NCBI GenBank assembly: GCA_019358855.1
Contig: JAHHII010000001.1
Location: 613,354 to 677,353 of the forward strand
Origin: Timaviella obliquedivisa GSE-PSE-MK23-08B
GTDB lineage: Bacteria; Cyanobacteriota; Cyanobacteriia; Elainellales; Elainellaceae
Length of the DNA: 64,000 bases
Direction of reading: 5' to 3'
Below the pieces are notes generated by a model. It had not been told where the DNA came from and did no database searches. It worked only from the letters and a program-made list of their open reading frames with translations. The position numbers and the translations under genes were made by a program. Of the stretch, positions 32,113 through 40,633 are shown piece after piece; position 1 is the stretch's first letter, and every line of letters begins with the position of its first letter.

Positions 32113-32709
32113 ATGCCTACTATTGCTCTTTTTGGAACCAGCGCCGATCCTCCAACTGCGGGTCATCAGGCTATTCTGACTGGCTTAGCCCAGCAATTTG
32201 ATGAGGTTGCAGTCTGGGCTGCCGATAATCCGTTTAAATCGCACCAAACGCCGCTAGAACATCGGGAACGCATGTTGCAGCTTTTGATTAATGAGTTGCC
32301 CCAAGATAATATTCATCTTTATGCCGAACTGAGCCATCCTAGAGCTTTAATTACGGTCGATCGGGCTCGACTCCAGTGGGCAAATGCAGAACTGACCCTG
32401 GTGGTTGGAGCAGACTTAGTAGCTCAACTGCCTAAGTGGTATCAAGTCGAAACGCTACTGCATCAAGTCAATTTGCTGGTGGTGCCTCGTCCAGGGTATG
32501 ACCTCAGCGAGGCGGTGTTGACTCCTCTACGGCAAATGGGAGCAACAATAGCGATCGCCAATCTTTCTGCCCCCGCCGTCTCTTCCACCGCTTACCGAGA
32601 GGCTGGCAACCTCGAAGTCATCACACCGCCTGTCAAGGCATATATTCATCGAGAGCAACTGTACACATGCCAGCCAAAAAAAACGCTGACCCTACCCAGG
32701 CAGTCTTAG
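32113..32709 (+). CDS. nadD: Nicotinate-nucleotide adenylyltransferase
   Basis: This 198-aa nucleotidyltransferase of the HIGH superfamily has ALFGTSADPPTAGHQ (the TxGH form of the signature) and SAPAVSSTAYRE, equivalent to the ISSTxxR motif. LVVGADLVAQLPKW is typical of NadD. It adenylates nicotinate mononucleotide. The gene ends 43 bp inside the next gene, so the two are translationally coupled. The last 15 residues lie in the overlap and may vary. Confidence 0.92.
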   Translation: MPTIALFGTSADPPTAGHQAILTGLAQQFDEVAVWAADNPFKSHQTPLEHRERMLQLLINELPQDNIHLYAELSHPRALITVDRARLQWANAELTLVVGADLVAQLPKWYQVETLLHQVNLLVVPRPGYDLSEAVLTPLRQMGATIAIANLSAPAVSSTAYREAGNLEVITPPVKAYIHREQLYTCQPKKTLTLPRQS

Positions 32710-33401
32710 CAGATTTCAAAGTTGGCGTTGACAACGCCATTTTCTCAGTCGATATTGCCCTTAATCGCCTGCTAGTTCTGCTGGTCATGCGGCAAGAAGA
32801 ACCCTTCTTAGGACATTGGTGCTTACCCGGAACCCTGGTACGGCAAGGCGAATCTTTAGAAAGCGCCGCTTATCGAATGTTGTCAGAGAAAATTAAGGTC
32901 GAAAATCTTTATCTAGAGCAGCTTTACACCTTTGGCGGACCTCACCGCGATCCTCGCGAGGCAAAAGATAGCTACGGTGTGCGGTATCTCTCGGTCAGCT
33001 ACTTCGCCTTAGTGCGCTTTGCCGAAGCCGAACTGATTGCCGATGGCGTTTGCGGCATTGCTTGGTATCCGCTGAACCAACTGCCTAAGCTCGCCTTCGA
33101 CCATGACAAAATTCTAGAATATGGCTATCGTCGCCTTCGCAATAAGCTAGAGTACAGCCCAGTTGCCTTTGATGTATTACCCGAACTCTTTACTCTCGGT
33201 GACTTATATCAGCTTTACACCACTGTTTTAGGCGAAAGCTTTTCCGACTATTCCAACTTTCGGGCACGGTTGCTGAAGCTAGGGTTTCTCTATGACACCA
33301 AAGTTAAAGTGACGCGCGGAGCCGGAAGACCTGCCAGTTTATATCGCTTTGATGCAGAAGCATTTGCACCGTTTAAAGATAAGCCGTTGGTATTTATTTA
33401 A
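32667..33401 (+). CDS. nrtR: NrtR-type Nudix-related transcriptional regulator
   Basis: This is a 244-aa protein. The N-terminal Nudix-like domain (about 15-145) has a degenerate Nudix box (GTLVRQGESLESAAYRMLSEKI) in which catalytic glutamates are lost, as in NrtR regulators. The C-terminal part (about 155-244) is a winged helix with YDTKVKVTRGAGRPASLYRF. NrtR senses ADP-ribose and represses NAD biosynthesis. Its place within the NAD operon and the palindrome at the pncB promoter support this reading. Confidence 0.88.
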   Translation: MPAKKNADPTQAVLADFKVGVDNAIFSVDIALNRLLVLLVMRQEEPFLGHWCLPGTLVRQGESLESAAYRMLSEKIKVENLYLEQLYTFGGPHRDPREAKDSYGVRYLSVSYFALVRFAEAELIADGVCGIAWYPLNQLPKLAFDHDKILEYGYRRLRNKLEYSPVAFDVLPELFTLGDLYQLYTTVLGESFSDYSNFRARLLKLGFLYDTKVKVTRGAGRPASLYRFDAEAFAPFKDKPLVFI

Positions 33402-33410
33402 CAGAAATTC

Positions 33411-33725
33411 ATGGACATTCAGGAATTATTACAGGAAAAGCGCGAGGAGATTTTGGCGCCCCTTGCGGTATCTGCAAAGCAGCACGCTGCCAAGCATGGA
33501 GCCTACAATGTGCGCGTTTTTGGCTCCGTGGCACGAGGCGAGGCGAAGGAAGCGAGTGATATAGATTTCTTAGTCGATGTGGGTCAACGTCATAGTTCTT
33601 GGTTCCTCGTAGGACTCAAGTTAGATCTCCAGGATTTGTTAGAACGAGATGTCGATGTTGCAACTGAAAATGCCCTTCACGTTCTTATTCGTGAACGAGT
33701 TTTAAATGAAGCCGTACCTCAATGA
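33411..33725 (+). CDS. MNT-type minimal nucleotidyltransferase, orphan antitoxin
   Basis: This 104-aa protein has the MNT signature VRVFGSVARGEAKEASDIDFLVDV (GSxARG then DxD) and the later RDVDVAT acidic strand. In HEPN/MNT modules it AMPylates and so neutralises the HEPN RNase encoded next to it. Here the downstream HEPN frame is reduced to 18 codons. The stop overlaps that remnant's ATG. It sits inside the NAD operon, 9 bp after nrtR, and is probably co-transcribed. Confidence 0.88.
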   Translation: MDIQELLQEKREEILAPLAVSAKQHAAKHGAYNVRVFGSVARGEAKEASDIDFLVDVGQRHSSWFLVGLKLDLQDLLERDVDVATENALHVLIRERVLNEAVPQ

Positions 33726-33778
33726 AAGATGACCGATTGAACATTGCATACATCGCTGAGTGTATTCGGAAGATTTAA
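33722..33778 (+). pseudogene. Truncated HEPN (DUF86) toxin remnant
   Basis: ATG overlaps the MNT stop (ATGA). The 18 codons read MKDDRLNIAYIAECIRKI, which matches the usual start of DUF86 HEPN proteins, and then hit TAA. The catalytic R-x4-6-H region and the rest of the about 110-aa domain are absent, with only 35 bp left before nadE. The toxin is therefore lost by deletion. Confidence 0.65.
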
Positions 33779-33813
33779 CTCTTTGAAGTAATTTCTCAGA
33801 ATTCAGGAACCTT

Positions 33814-35487
33814 ATGAAAATAGCGATCGCCCAACTTAATCCCACCATTGGCGACCTGACTGGCAACGCCCAGAAAATCCTGGCTGCGGCCCAACAAGCT
33901 GCGGCTAAAGGCGCACGGTTGATGCTTACGCCCGAACTCGTCCTTTGTGGCTACCCGCCCAAAGATTTGCTCTTAAAACCTGCATTTGTCGAGGCAATGG
34001 CAACAACACTGGCGCAATTGGCACGCGATTTACCGCCCACATTAGCTGTGCTAGTCGGCACAGTAGAACCCAATGTGCGATCGCCCCAAACTGGCGAAAA
34101 GCCCTTGTTCAACAGTACCTCACTGCTTGAAGGCGGCAAAGTCCAACAAATCTTTCACAAGCGTCTTCTCCCCACTTACGATGTTTTTGATGAAGACCGC
34201 TACTTTGCATCGGGGCAAGATAGTAACGTTTTTCTGATCAAGTTTGCTTCTCAAGATGTGCGTGTGGGTGTCACTATCTGCGAAGACATTTGGAACGACG
34301 AAGGCTTTTGGGGCAAACGAAATTATCAAACCGATCCGATCGCCGATCTAGCAAACCAAGGCGTAGATTTAATTGTTAATCTTTCTGCCTCACCCTACAG
34401 CGTGGGTAAACAGCAGTTCCGAGAAGCCATGCTCCGCCACGCTTCTGTTTACTATCAGCAAGCAATTTTGTACGCGAATCAGGTTGGTGGTAATGACGAC
34501 TTAATTTTTGATGGCAACAGCTTTGGCGTTAACCGCCAAGGCGAAATAGTTTGTCGCGGCAAAGCTTTTGATACCGATCTGGTAATCGTCGATTACAACT
34601 TGGAGACACAAGATTTTACCGGGACAACGCAAACTCAACCCCAAAATGAAGATGCCGAAATTTGGAATGCTCTGGTGCTAGGGCTGCGTGACTATGTGCG
34701 CAAATGCGGTTTTTCTAAGGTGGTACTGGGGTTGAGCGGAGGGATTGATTCGGCGCTGGTAGCCGCGATCGCTGCTGCTGCCGTTGGAGCCGAAAACGTT
34801 TTAGGGATTCTCATGCCTTCTCCCTATAGCTCTGATCACTCGGTCAAAGATGCCTTAGATCTCGCTAATAATCTCGGCATTCAAACCCAAAAGTTACCGA
34901 TTGGCGATCTGATGAAAACCTACGATCAAACGTTTTCTGAACTCTTTGCAAACACAGAGTTTGGAATTGCAGAAGAAAACCTTCAGTCACGGATTCGGGG
35001 AAACTTATTGATGGCAATCTCTAACAAGTTTGGACACTTATTGGTTTCTACAGGGAACAAGTCAGAGATGGCAGTGGGATACTGTACCTTATATGGCGAT
35101 ATGAATGGAGGATTAGCGGCGATCGCCGATGTTCCTAAAACTCGCGTCTATTCTATTTGTGAGTGGCTAAACCGCCACACCGAAATTATCCCTACCCATA
35201 TTCTCACCAAACCTCCTAGCGCTGAACTCAAACCTGGACAAGTTGATCAAGACTCTTTGCCTCCCTACGATATTTTGGACAACATTCTCGACCAATTCAT
35301 CTTAGAGCACAAGTCTCCTGCCGAAATCATTGCTTCTGGACACAACTCTGGCACCGTAGAGCGCGTAACAAAACTAGTCACCCGTGCCGAGTTTAAACGG
35401 AAGCAAGCTGCACCAGGGCTAAAGGTCACCGATCGCGCTTTTGGTACAGGATGGCGGATGCCCATTGCGAGTAAGCAGGTGTTGTAA
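33814..35487 (+). CDS. nadE: Glutamine-dependent NAD+ synthase
   Basis: This 557-aa two-domain enzyme has an N-terminal nitrilase-type glutaminase with Glu in MLTPELVLCGYPPKDL, Lys in FHKRLLPTYDVFDE and Cys in VGVTICEDIW. The C-terminal synthetase has the P-loop VLGLSGGIDSALV (about residue 308) and GTGWRMP at the end. It amidates deamido-NAD with glutamine nitrogen, the last step in the pathway started by pncB and nadD. It is followed by a strong terminator at 35617. Confidence 0.96.
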   Translation: MKIAIAQLNPTIGDLTGNAQKILAAAQQAAAKGARLMLTPELVLCGYPPKDLLLKPAFVEAMATTLAQLARDLPPTLAVLVGTVEPNVRSPQTGEKPLFNSTSLLEGGKVQQIFHKRLLPTYDVFDEDRYFASGQDSNVFLIKFASQDVRVGVTICEDIWNDEGFWGKRNYQTDPIADLANQGVDLIVNLSASPYSVGKQQFREAMLRHASVYYQQAILYANQVGGNDDLIFDGNSFGVNRQGEIVCRGKAFDTDLVIVDYNLETQDFTGTTQTQPQNEDAEIWNALVLGLRDYVRKCGFSKVVLGLSGGIDSALVAAIAAAAVGAENVLGILMPSPYSSDHSVKDALDLANNLGIQTQKLPIGDLMKTYDQTFSELFANTEFGIAEENLQSRIRGNLLMAISNKFGHLLVSTGNKSEMAVGYCTLYGDMNGGLAAIADVPKTRVYSICEWLNRHTEIIPTHILTKPPSAELKPGQVDQDSLPPYDILDNILDQFILEHKSPAEIIASGHNSGTVERVTKLVTRAEFKRKQAAPGLKVTDRAFGTGWRMPIASKQVL

Positions 35488-35616
35488 GCCAAGCACCTAC
35501 CAAAACTAGCAGCAGCTATAGCCTAGAAATGGGCTTAACGGCTTAGGCTATGGCGATCGCCCAGCTTAGGCAGTCTCTTTTCTTACAATTTGTTTTCTTG
35601 CATAAGGCGTATCTCG

Positions 35617-35651
35617 AAAAAAATGGAGGCTTTTGACCTCCATCTTTTTTC
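35617..35651. terminator. Terminator after nadE
   Basis: Stem ATGGAGG/CCTCCAT with a 7-base loop, an A tract before and CTTTTTT after. It can act in both directions, ending the NAD operon and possibly the minus-strand ccmK transcript. Confidence 0.88.
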
Positions 35652-35715
35652 AATGCTTTAGAACGACCAAGAGAGTTGCGTGAAAATAAAACCCCAGTGG
35701 GATGCATTAACTTTC

Positions 35716-35790
35716 CAGTCCCCCAAATCGCCCATTCCGGGAGACTTCCGAACCTTTCAAAGTCTTCTAGAATGGAGGATTGAGGGGGCG
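35716..35790. repeat. MITE-like inverted-repeat element, copy 1
   Basis: A 75-bp stretch whose ends are imperfect inverted copies, with CCCCCAAATCGCCCATTC at the left and a GAATGGAGGATTGAGGGGGCG-type right end. It resembles the cleaner copy at 37752-37830. It is non-coding and is probably a dispersed cyanobacterial repeat. Confidence 0.55.
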
Positions 35791-35827
35791 ATTCAGGGCG
35801 TTATTTAATTGCAACTCTCCAACAGAA

Positions 35828-36172
35828 CTATCTCTGGCTAGGCAAGCTGCGAGGCGATTCTACAGATTCCCGGAACCGTTCAACAGCATCGGTATAGGCG
35901 ATCGGCAGCACTGCCTCCACATTTTCATGAGGGCGAGGAATAATGACCCAAGACTCTAACACTCCGCCATAAGCCTTTTCTACAGCATCAACCCCTGCTG
36001 CCATTGAGTTCTTAACCTCAGAAACATCCCCCCGAATAACGACAGCAAACCGAGCACTACCGCACCGCAAATGCCCCACCAGGGTCACCCGACCCGCTTT
36101 AACCATTGCATCTGCGGCTGCAAGGACTCCAGGGAAACCTTTCGTTTCAAGTACTCCGACTGCGACAGGCAT
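35828..36172 (-). CDS. ccmK4: Carboxysome shell protein CcmK4
   Basis: This 114-aa single BMC-domain protein has [44 protein letters not shown] and [16 protein letters not shown], with a short polar C-terminal tail. It forms hexameric shell tiles of beta-carboxysomes; the HLRCGSARF pore region matches CcmK4. It is second in a two-gene operon after ccmK3, 131 bp downstream. The pair is known to sit apart from the main ccm cluster. Confidence 0.93.
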   Translation of the reverse strand: MPVAVGVLETKGFPGVLAAADAMVKAGRVTLVGHLRCGSARFAVVIRGDVSEVKNSMAAGVDAVEKAYGGVLESWVIIPRPHENVEAVLPIAYTDAVERFRESVESPRSLPSQR

Positions 36173-36303
36173 CGCTATCTCCTAAGATAATTAATTCGTA
36201 TGTGGTGAAGCCACCCATCATTGTACGGGCGTTTCCCTTAGTTTTATCTATTAAAACGATTTGTTCTACTTAAGGGTAAGATGAGCCAGATTCGCCTATG
36301 GGC

Positions 36304-36615
36304 TTACATCCATCGGAATTCCTCGCTGGTTTCGGTATATTGCAGCGGCAACACCTCAATGACGTTTTCAGGCGGATTTGGCACGATGTAATGAGTCACA
36401 AGCTTGCCGTTGGGAGGCGTTTCTGCTGCTGCGATGCCTGCCGCCATAGCGGGTTTAACCTCAGAAATAGGGCCGCGAATTGCCACAACTTGTTCGCCGC
36501 TCTCAGCAATGTCGTAATACACAATCACAACTCGACCTGCCTTAACCATGGCATCGGCGGCTGCCAGCACTGACGGAAAACTAAGTGTTTCAATAACACC
36601 GACTGCATCTGGCAT
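36304..36615 (-). CDS. ccmK3: Carboxysome shell protein CcmK3
   Basis: This 103-aa BMC protein has [46 protein letters not shown] and HYIVPNPPENVIEVLPLQYTE. The YDIAESGEQ pore loop and IVPNPPENV are typical of CcmK3, which forms mixed hexamers with CcmK4. Upstream gene of the pair, so both are likely made together and tune shell permeability. Confidence 0.92.
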   Translation of the reverse strand: MPDAVGVIETLSFPSVLAAADAMVKAGRVVIVYYDIAESGEQVVAIRGPISEVKPAMAAGIAAAETPPNGKLVTHYIVPNPPENVIEVLPLQYTETSEEFRWM

Positions 36616-36690
36616 GGTTATTAAATCCCTGGGCTAATTCATTTCTCTTAAATCCTACTATCGAACTGCTATTACAGGATTCGATATGAC

Positions 36691-37113
36691 TTATTCAATG
36701 TCAATTACCCGAATTGGATCGTTTTCTTGAGGAGTGCTGCGCGCTGCTTCCCAGATACCGCTAGGGTCGCTAGATTGCTGTGCCCCAAACCAACTATCAA
36801 CGGTTTGTTTGGCAGAAGCTTTAACTTCCGGGGTAATGCTCATAGTCACAGTACCCAAAGCCATAACCAGGGTTCCTAAGTCATCGGCATAGCCTGATAA
36901 CGGAATAAAGTCAGGAATTGCGTCAGTCGGCAAAATAAAATAGGCAAGCGCCGAATAAATCACAGTTTTCGCCCAAAGCGGCGTTTCAGGGCGTTGAGCC
37001 GTAAAAAATAAAACTAGGGCTTTCTCAACCACTTCTCTGCCTGCGTAGGTAGCAAAGTCCCTAATTTTCTGCCAAAAATTTTGCTCCGAGAACTCTCCTG
37101 AATTATTCGCCAT
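36691..37113 (-). CDS. YkvA/DUF1232 family membrane protein
   Basis: This 140-aa protein is called from ATG 37113 (MANNSGEFSE); an earlier ATG would add 16 basic residues. The core PLWAKTVIYSALAYFILPTDAIPDFIPLSGYADDLGTLVMALGTV (split by usage) is the DUF1232 hallmark, with one or two membrane segments. C-terminal tail acidic. Function unknown in bacteria. It is separate from the ccmK pair. Confidence 0.85.
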   Translation of the reverse strand: MANNSGEFSEQNFWQKIRDFATYAGREVVEKALVLFFTAQRPETPLWAKTVIYSALAYFILPTDAIPDFIPLSGYADDLGTLVMALGTVTMSITPEVKASAKQTVDSWFGAQQSSDPSGIWEAARSTPQENDPIRVIDIE

Positions 37114-37367
37114 AGCTCGCCGCCTTTTGTAAATTACCATCCTTAATTTAGCGTAGGGCAAAGCCTGTGGGTGGCTGGATTAGAGACGGATTTTGAGAAA
37201 AAAGCGATCGGATTGCCCTACCTATCCTCAGTTTTCTCAGTAAACGATTAAGAGTTTCTCAGCTTTGGTTCACAGGAAACTCAGGGGCAGGCGCGATTCT
37301 ATATATCAAGCGAAAGAAACGCAGAACACGCTACTGACAACTCAAGTTCCCCAAAGGATTTAACACC

Positions 37368-37715
37368 ATGAAACGTATCATTCTTGCTGGCTTAACCATT
37401 CTCACCCTAGCGGCGGCGGCTTCACCCGCTAGTGCTCTCAGTCCCCGTTTTAGAGATGCCCATCGGATGCACAACGATGTTGCAGGCAAGGCATTTACCC
37501 CAGCGTTATCCACAGAAGCAAATCTAAATCAACGGTTCAGAGAGGCACGGGATGCCCATCGCAATAACAAGCTCAACCCGCGATTTGAAGAGGCACGGGA
37601 TGCCCACCGCAATAACAAACTTAATCCGCGATTTGAAGAGGCACGGGATGCCCACCGTAATAACAAACTCAACCCTCGGTTTAAGGCAGCCCGCGATCGC
37701 AACGTCTACAACTAA
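37368..37715 (+). CDS. Secreted protein with 16-residue tandem repeats
   Basis: This 115-aa protein has a signal peptide (MKRIILAGLTILTLAAAASPASA). From residue 56 three 16-residue units RF-x-EARDAHRNNKLNP follow, plus a partial RFKAARDRN end. An earlier diverged unit, RFRDAHRMHND, sits at residues 27-37. The units are amphipathic, charged and histidine-containing, so metal or surface binding is conceivable. No known family. DNA copies are nearly identical, so copy number is likely variable. Confidence 0.75.
   Translation: MKRIILAGLTILTLAAAASPASALSPRFRDAHRMHNDVAGKAFTPALSTEANLNQRFREARDAHRNNKLNPRFEEARDAHRNNKLNPRFEEARDAHRNNKLNPRFKAARDRNVYN
37533..37676 (+). repeat. Three tandem 48-bp coding repeats
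   Basis: Units start at 37533, 37581 and 37629, with a partial fourth at 37677. They differ by only a few silent or near-silent bases and keep frame. Confidence 0.9.
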
Positions 37716-38071
37716 GAGGATGTCTGAAGAAGTATCAAAGATTCTCACACTCGCCCCCCAACCCCCCATTTTGGGGACTTCCGAGCCACTCCTTCTTCAA
37801 AGTCCCCCAAAATGGGGGATTTAGGGGGCGGATTGGATAGCAACCTAGACTTCTCAGACAACTTCTAAGCGATCAATTAAGTAAGTGATAAGTAAGTGAG
37901 CAATTCTCCTCAAGCTCCTATTAATCGCCTCCTTGTCGGGGGCTTTTTGATTTGTGTAGACGCAACCAGTGAGCGCCGATCGCTTTTTGTAGAGAAATCC
38001 TCCCCACACGTTCTTGCTGACTATCTTCACAATTAAAAAAAGCTACGAAGAAAAGTCACAAAAATTTCATC
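37716..38071. other. Intergenic region with MITE-like repeat
   Basis: Apart from the repeat at 37752-37830, there is no coding frame or RNA gene that I can support. The last 60 bp before 38072 probably hold the TPR gene promoter. Confidence 0.5.
37752..37830. repeat. MITE-like inverted-repeat element, copy 2
   Basis: 79 bp with long terminal inverted repeats of about 25 bp, made of CGCCCCCCAACCCCCCATTT and its near complement, ending AGGGGGCG. It can form a long hairpin. It resembles 35716-35790, less than 2 kb away. No transposase. Confidence 0.7.
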
Positions 38072-38461
38072 ATGAACGATCAAAACAGTTCAGAGTTTTG
38101 GGATATGCACGGCTGTAAACTGTGTGAGCAGGAAGATTATCAAGAGGCAATTGTGTCTTTTGACCGAGCGATCGCCCTCAATCCTCAGTACTGCAAATCT
38201 TGGAGCAATCGCGCCAATGCCCTCTGTGCCCTAAAGCGCTACGCCGAAGCATTGGATTCCTACGATCGAGCAGTCACCCTACAGCCGCACTATCATCAGG
38301 CTTGGTTCAACCGAGGGTTATTGCTGTCAGAAATGATGGCGTATGGCAATGCGATCGAGTCCTATGACCGAGCGATCGCGCTTCACCCCGACCCGCTCTA
38401 CATTCACGCCAAAGCCGAAATTGGACTGAAGCGAAAGTTAATTGCTTTTGATGCGCCCTAA
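38072..38461 (+). CDS. TPR-repeat protein
   Basis: This 129-aa protein consists of three TPR units, for example YQEAIVSFDRAIALNPQYCKSWSNRANAL, then YAEALDSYDRAVTLQPHYHQAWFNRG, then YGNAIESYDRAIALHPD. TPRs make helical scaffolds for protein binding. No other domain, no signal peptide. Partner unknown. Confidence 0.92.
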   Translation: MNDQNSSEFWDMHGCKLCEQEDYQEAIVSFDRAIALNPQYCKSWSNRANALCALKRYAEALDSYDRAVTLQPHYHQAWFNRGLLLSEMMAYGNAIESYDRAIALHPDPLYIHAKAEIGLKRKLIAFDAP

Positions 38462-38532
38462 AAACGCGACCGGCCTTCAGAATCCCTGCTGAAGCCGTAA
38501 GATGCTAGGTAGCGTTTACAGCCAGTGAAATA

Positions 38533-39336
38533 ATGCTAGAAACCCCTGTGGGTTGGATGCTGCTGTGGGTTCTAGGAACTTTTACGGGGACATTATCAGG
38601 TTTGCTAGGCATTGGAGGCGGCTTGCTGATGGTGCCTATTCTAACGATGTTCGGCGTGCCTTTGGTAGAAGCGACGGCAACCAGCTTAGTCGGAGTCTTC
38701 CTTAGCTCGGTTTCGGGGAGTATCCGGAATTTGAGCATGAGGGAGTTGCACTGGCAAGTCTCGCTAGTGTTGGCAGCATTTGGCGTTTTTACGGCGCAAG
38801 CAGGGGCTTGGTTGGGCGATCGCGTTCCTGACCAATGGCTTTCTATTGCCTTCGCCGGACTGCTGCTGCTCACCATCTATTTAATAAATTTGCGGCAATC
38901 TCTTAAGAATCGGCAGGTTGCAACCAGTGCCCAGCCAGAAACGGTGGGCAGACCTGTGCCATCGCCCCCAATTCGGTTTACCCCCACGGCTGGCATTGGT
39001 CTTTTAGTCGGCTTGCTCTCTGGACTGTTTGGGGTTGGGGGTGGGCTGGTCATGGTGCCGTTACAAATGTTGTTGTTGAATGAACCGATCAAGTCGGCGG
39101 TGCGGACAAGCTTGGGCGCCATTGTGGCGATCGCCATTTCGGCTTTGGCACAGCACGCTTTGAACGGAAATGTTTTGTGGATACCGGGGTTATGTTTGGG
39201 ATTAGGTGGAATGATTGGGGCACAGATTGGGACTCGATTGTTGCCGAAGCTTACTGACCAAACCGTGGGTTGGATGTTTCGCTGGACGTTGATGATCTTG
39301 GCGGCTTACATGGTTGTTAGAGTTCTATTTCGCTAA
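38533..39336 (+). CDS. TauE/SafE family permease
   Basis: A 267-aa protein with about eight TM segments in two related halves. Each half starts with the family motif: GTLSGLLGIGGGLLMVPIL (about 18-36) and GLLSGLFGVGGGLVMVPLQ (about 160-178). The family exports sulfite, sulfoacetate or other anions. No sulfur gene is next to it. It converges with def. Confidence 0.92.
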   Translation: MLETPVGWMLLWVLGTFTGTLSGLLGIGGGLLMVPILTMFGVPLVEATATSLVGVFLSSVSGSIRNLSMRELHWQVSLVLAAFGVFTAQAGAWLGDRVPDQWLSIAFAGLLLLTIYLINLRQSLKNRQVATSAQPETVGRPVPSPPIRFTPTAGIGLLVGLLSGLFGVGGGLVMVPLQMLLLNEPIKSAVRTSLGAIVAIAISALAQHALNGNVLWIPGLCLGLGGMIGAQIGTRLLPKLTDQTVGWMFRWTLMILAAYMVVRVLFR

Positions 39337-39343
39337 AACTCAC

Positions 39344-39883
39344 TCAAGAGCCAACCTGCTCGATCGCAATGCGTTTGAGATATTCCTGGTCAGTCACAAT
39401 ATCCAGATTAGTTTCCAGGCGATCGAGAAAAACCATGCCGTTCAGATGGTCAAGTTCGTGCTGAAAGATGCGGGCAACAAACTCAGTAAGATGTTGCTGT
39501 TGAAGTTTGCCTTGACGATCGCAATACTCAACAGCGATCGCGCGATGTCGGGGCACCAAACCCCGAATTCCAGGCACACTTAAACAGCCCTCCCAGTCTT
39601 TAAGGATTTCATCAGAAGCAGTAATAATGCGTGGGTTGATCATCACAGTCGGCTGCATTTCTGGCGCGTTTGGATAGCGAGGATTGGGGCGCGAGGCAAC
39701 AATGAATAAACGATAGGATGCAGCAACTTGAGGAGCAGCAATACCAACACCGTTAGACTGAAGAAGAGTTTCCATGAGGCTGTCAATGAGGGCTTGAATC
39801 GGCTCATTGAGGCGATCGACAGGCTGAGCAATCTGGCGAAGAACAGGATTGCCGACTTGCGAAACTTCTAGTAACTCAGCCAT
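39344..39883 (-). CDS. def: Peptide deformylase
   Basis: This 179-aa protein has all three metal-site motifs: GVGIAAPQV, EGCLSVPGIRG (metal Cys) and FQHELDHLNG (HExxH). It removes the formyl group from new proteins. Complete and of normal length. It ends 7 bp from the convergent permease gene. Confidence 0.96.
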   Translation of the reverse strand: MAELLEVSQVGNPVLRQIAQPVDRLNEPIQALIDSLMETLLQSNGVGIAAPQVAASYRLFIVASRPNPRYPNAPEMQPTVMINPRIITASDEILKDWEGCLSVPGIRGLVPRHRAIAVEYCDRQGKLQQQHLTEFVARIFQHELDHLNGMVFLDRLETNLDIVTDQEYLKRIAIEQVGS

Positions 39884-39980
39884 GATGACTCCCAGGATGA
39901 CAACAAAATCTAAACTGAGCCTAGCTTATCAAGCTGTAACCTGCCCGCTCCTATAACCTGCCCGCTCTTAAGCATCTGCC

Positions 39981-40628
39981 ATGGACCACTCACTCAAGAC
40001 TCAACTCAGTGCCCTAGTTTTAGCAGGTGGACTAAGCTCTCGGATGGGACGAGACAAGGCGTTAATTGAAGTCGATCAAGTCCCGTTGCTTTGGAAAATT
40101 TGTCAAATTGCTCTGCAATGCGCTGACTCGGTTTATGTGGTAACGCCCTGGATTGAGCGGTATCGGGCAGTAGTCGATCGCCAGGTTCAGTTCATTCAAG
40201 AAGTACCACTGTCGAATCAGCCGGATGAGCCAAACGGAGCATTGGTGGGATTTGTGCAGGGCTTGGCAACCGTGCAGACAGAGTGGGTACTGCTGCTAGC
40301 TTGCGATTTGCCAGGACTCCGGGAAGAAGTACTGCAAGATTGGGCAGCCAAAGTATTAAACGCAGAAGGCGCGCGCTGCGAAGCAGGTACTGCAAGGGTC
40401 GCTATGTTGCCAAAAAACCCTGATGGCTACTGGGAGCCGCTATGTGGGTTCTATCGCCAAGACTGTTTGCCCAGTTTAAAAGCCTACGTCGCGAAGGGAG
40501 AGCGATCGTTCCAAGGCTGGATCGCTCAACAGCCCATCCAAGCTGTTCAGGAGCTTTTGACTAGCGATCGCCAACTGCTGCTGAACTGCAACACACCCGA
40601 AGACCTACAAACTTTTCGTACAAAGTAA
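39981..40628 (+). CDS. mobA: Molybdenum cofactor guanylyltransferase
   Basis: This 215-aa protein has the N-terminal nucleotide motif LVLAGGLSSRMGRDKALI and the LLACDLPGL metal site. MobA links GMP to molybdopterin for enzymes such as nitrate reductase. It ends 5 bp from the convergent next gene. Homologous cyanobacterial proteins are of this size. Confidence 0.92.
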   Translation: MDHSLKTQLSALVLAGGLSSRMGRDKALIEVDQVPLLWKICQIALQCADSVYVVTPWIERYRAVVDRQVQFIQEVPLSNQPDEPNGALVGFVQGLATVQTEWVLLLACDLPGLREEVLQDWAAKVLNAEGARCEAGTARVAMLPKNPDGYWEPLCGFYRQDCLPSLKAYVAKGERSFQGWIAQQPIQAVQELLTSDRQLLLNCNTPEDLQTFRTK

Positions 40629-40633
40629 ATCCT

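Larger units (their letters stand above)
35488..35827. other. Intergenic region with terminator and MITE-like repeat
   Basis: Holds the nadE terminator (35617-35651) and the inverted-repeat element at 35716-35790. No gene is visible. Confidence 0.6.

Noticed and set aside
37533..37676. CRISPR-like appearance of regular 48-bp repeats
   Set aside because: Repeats are contiguous without spacers, keep the reading frame and follow a signal peptide, so they are coding.
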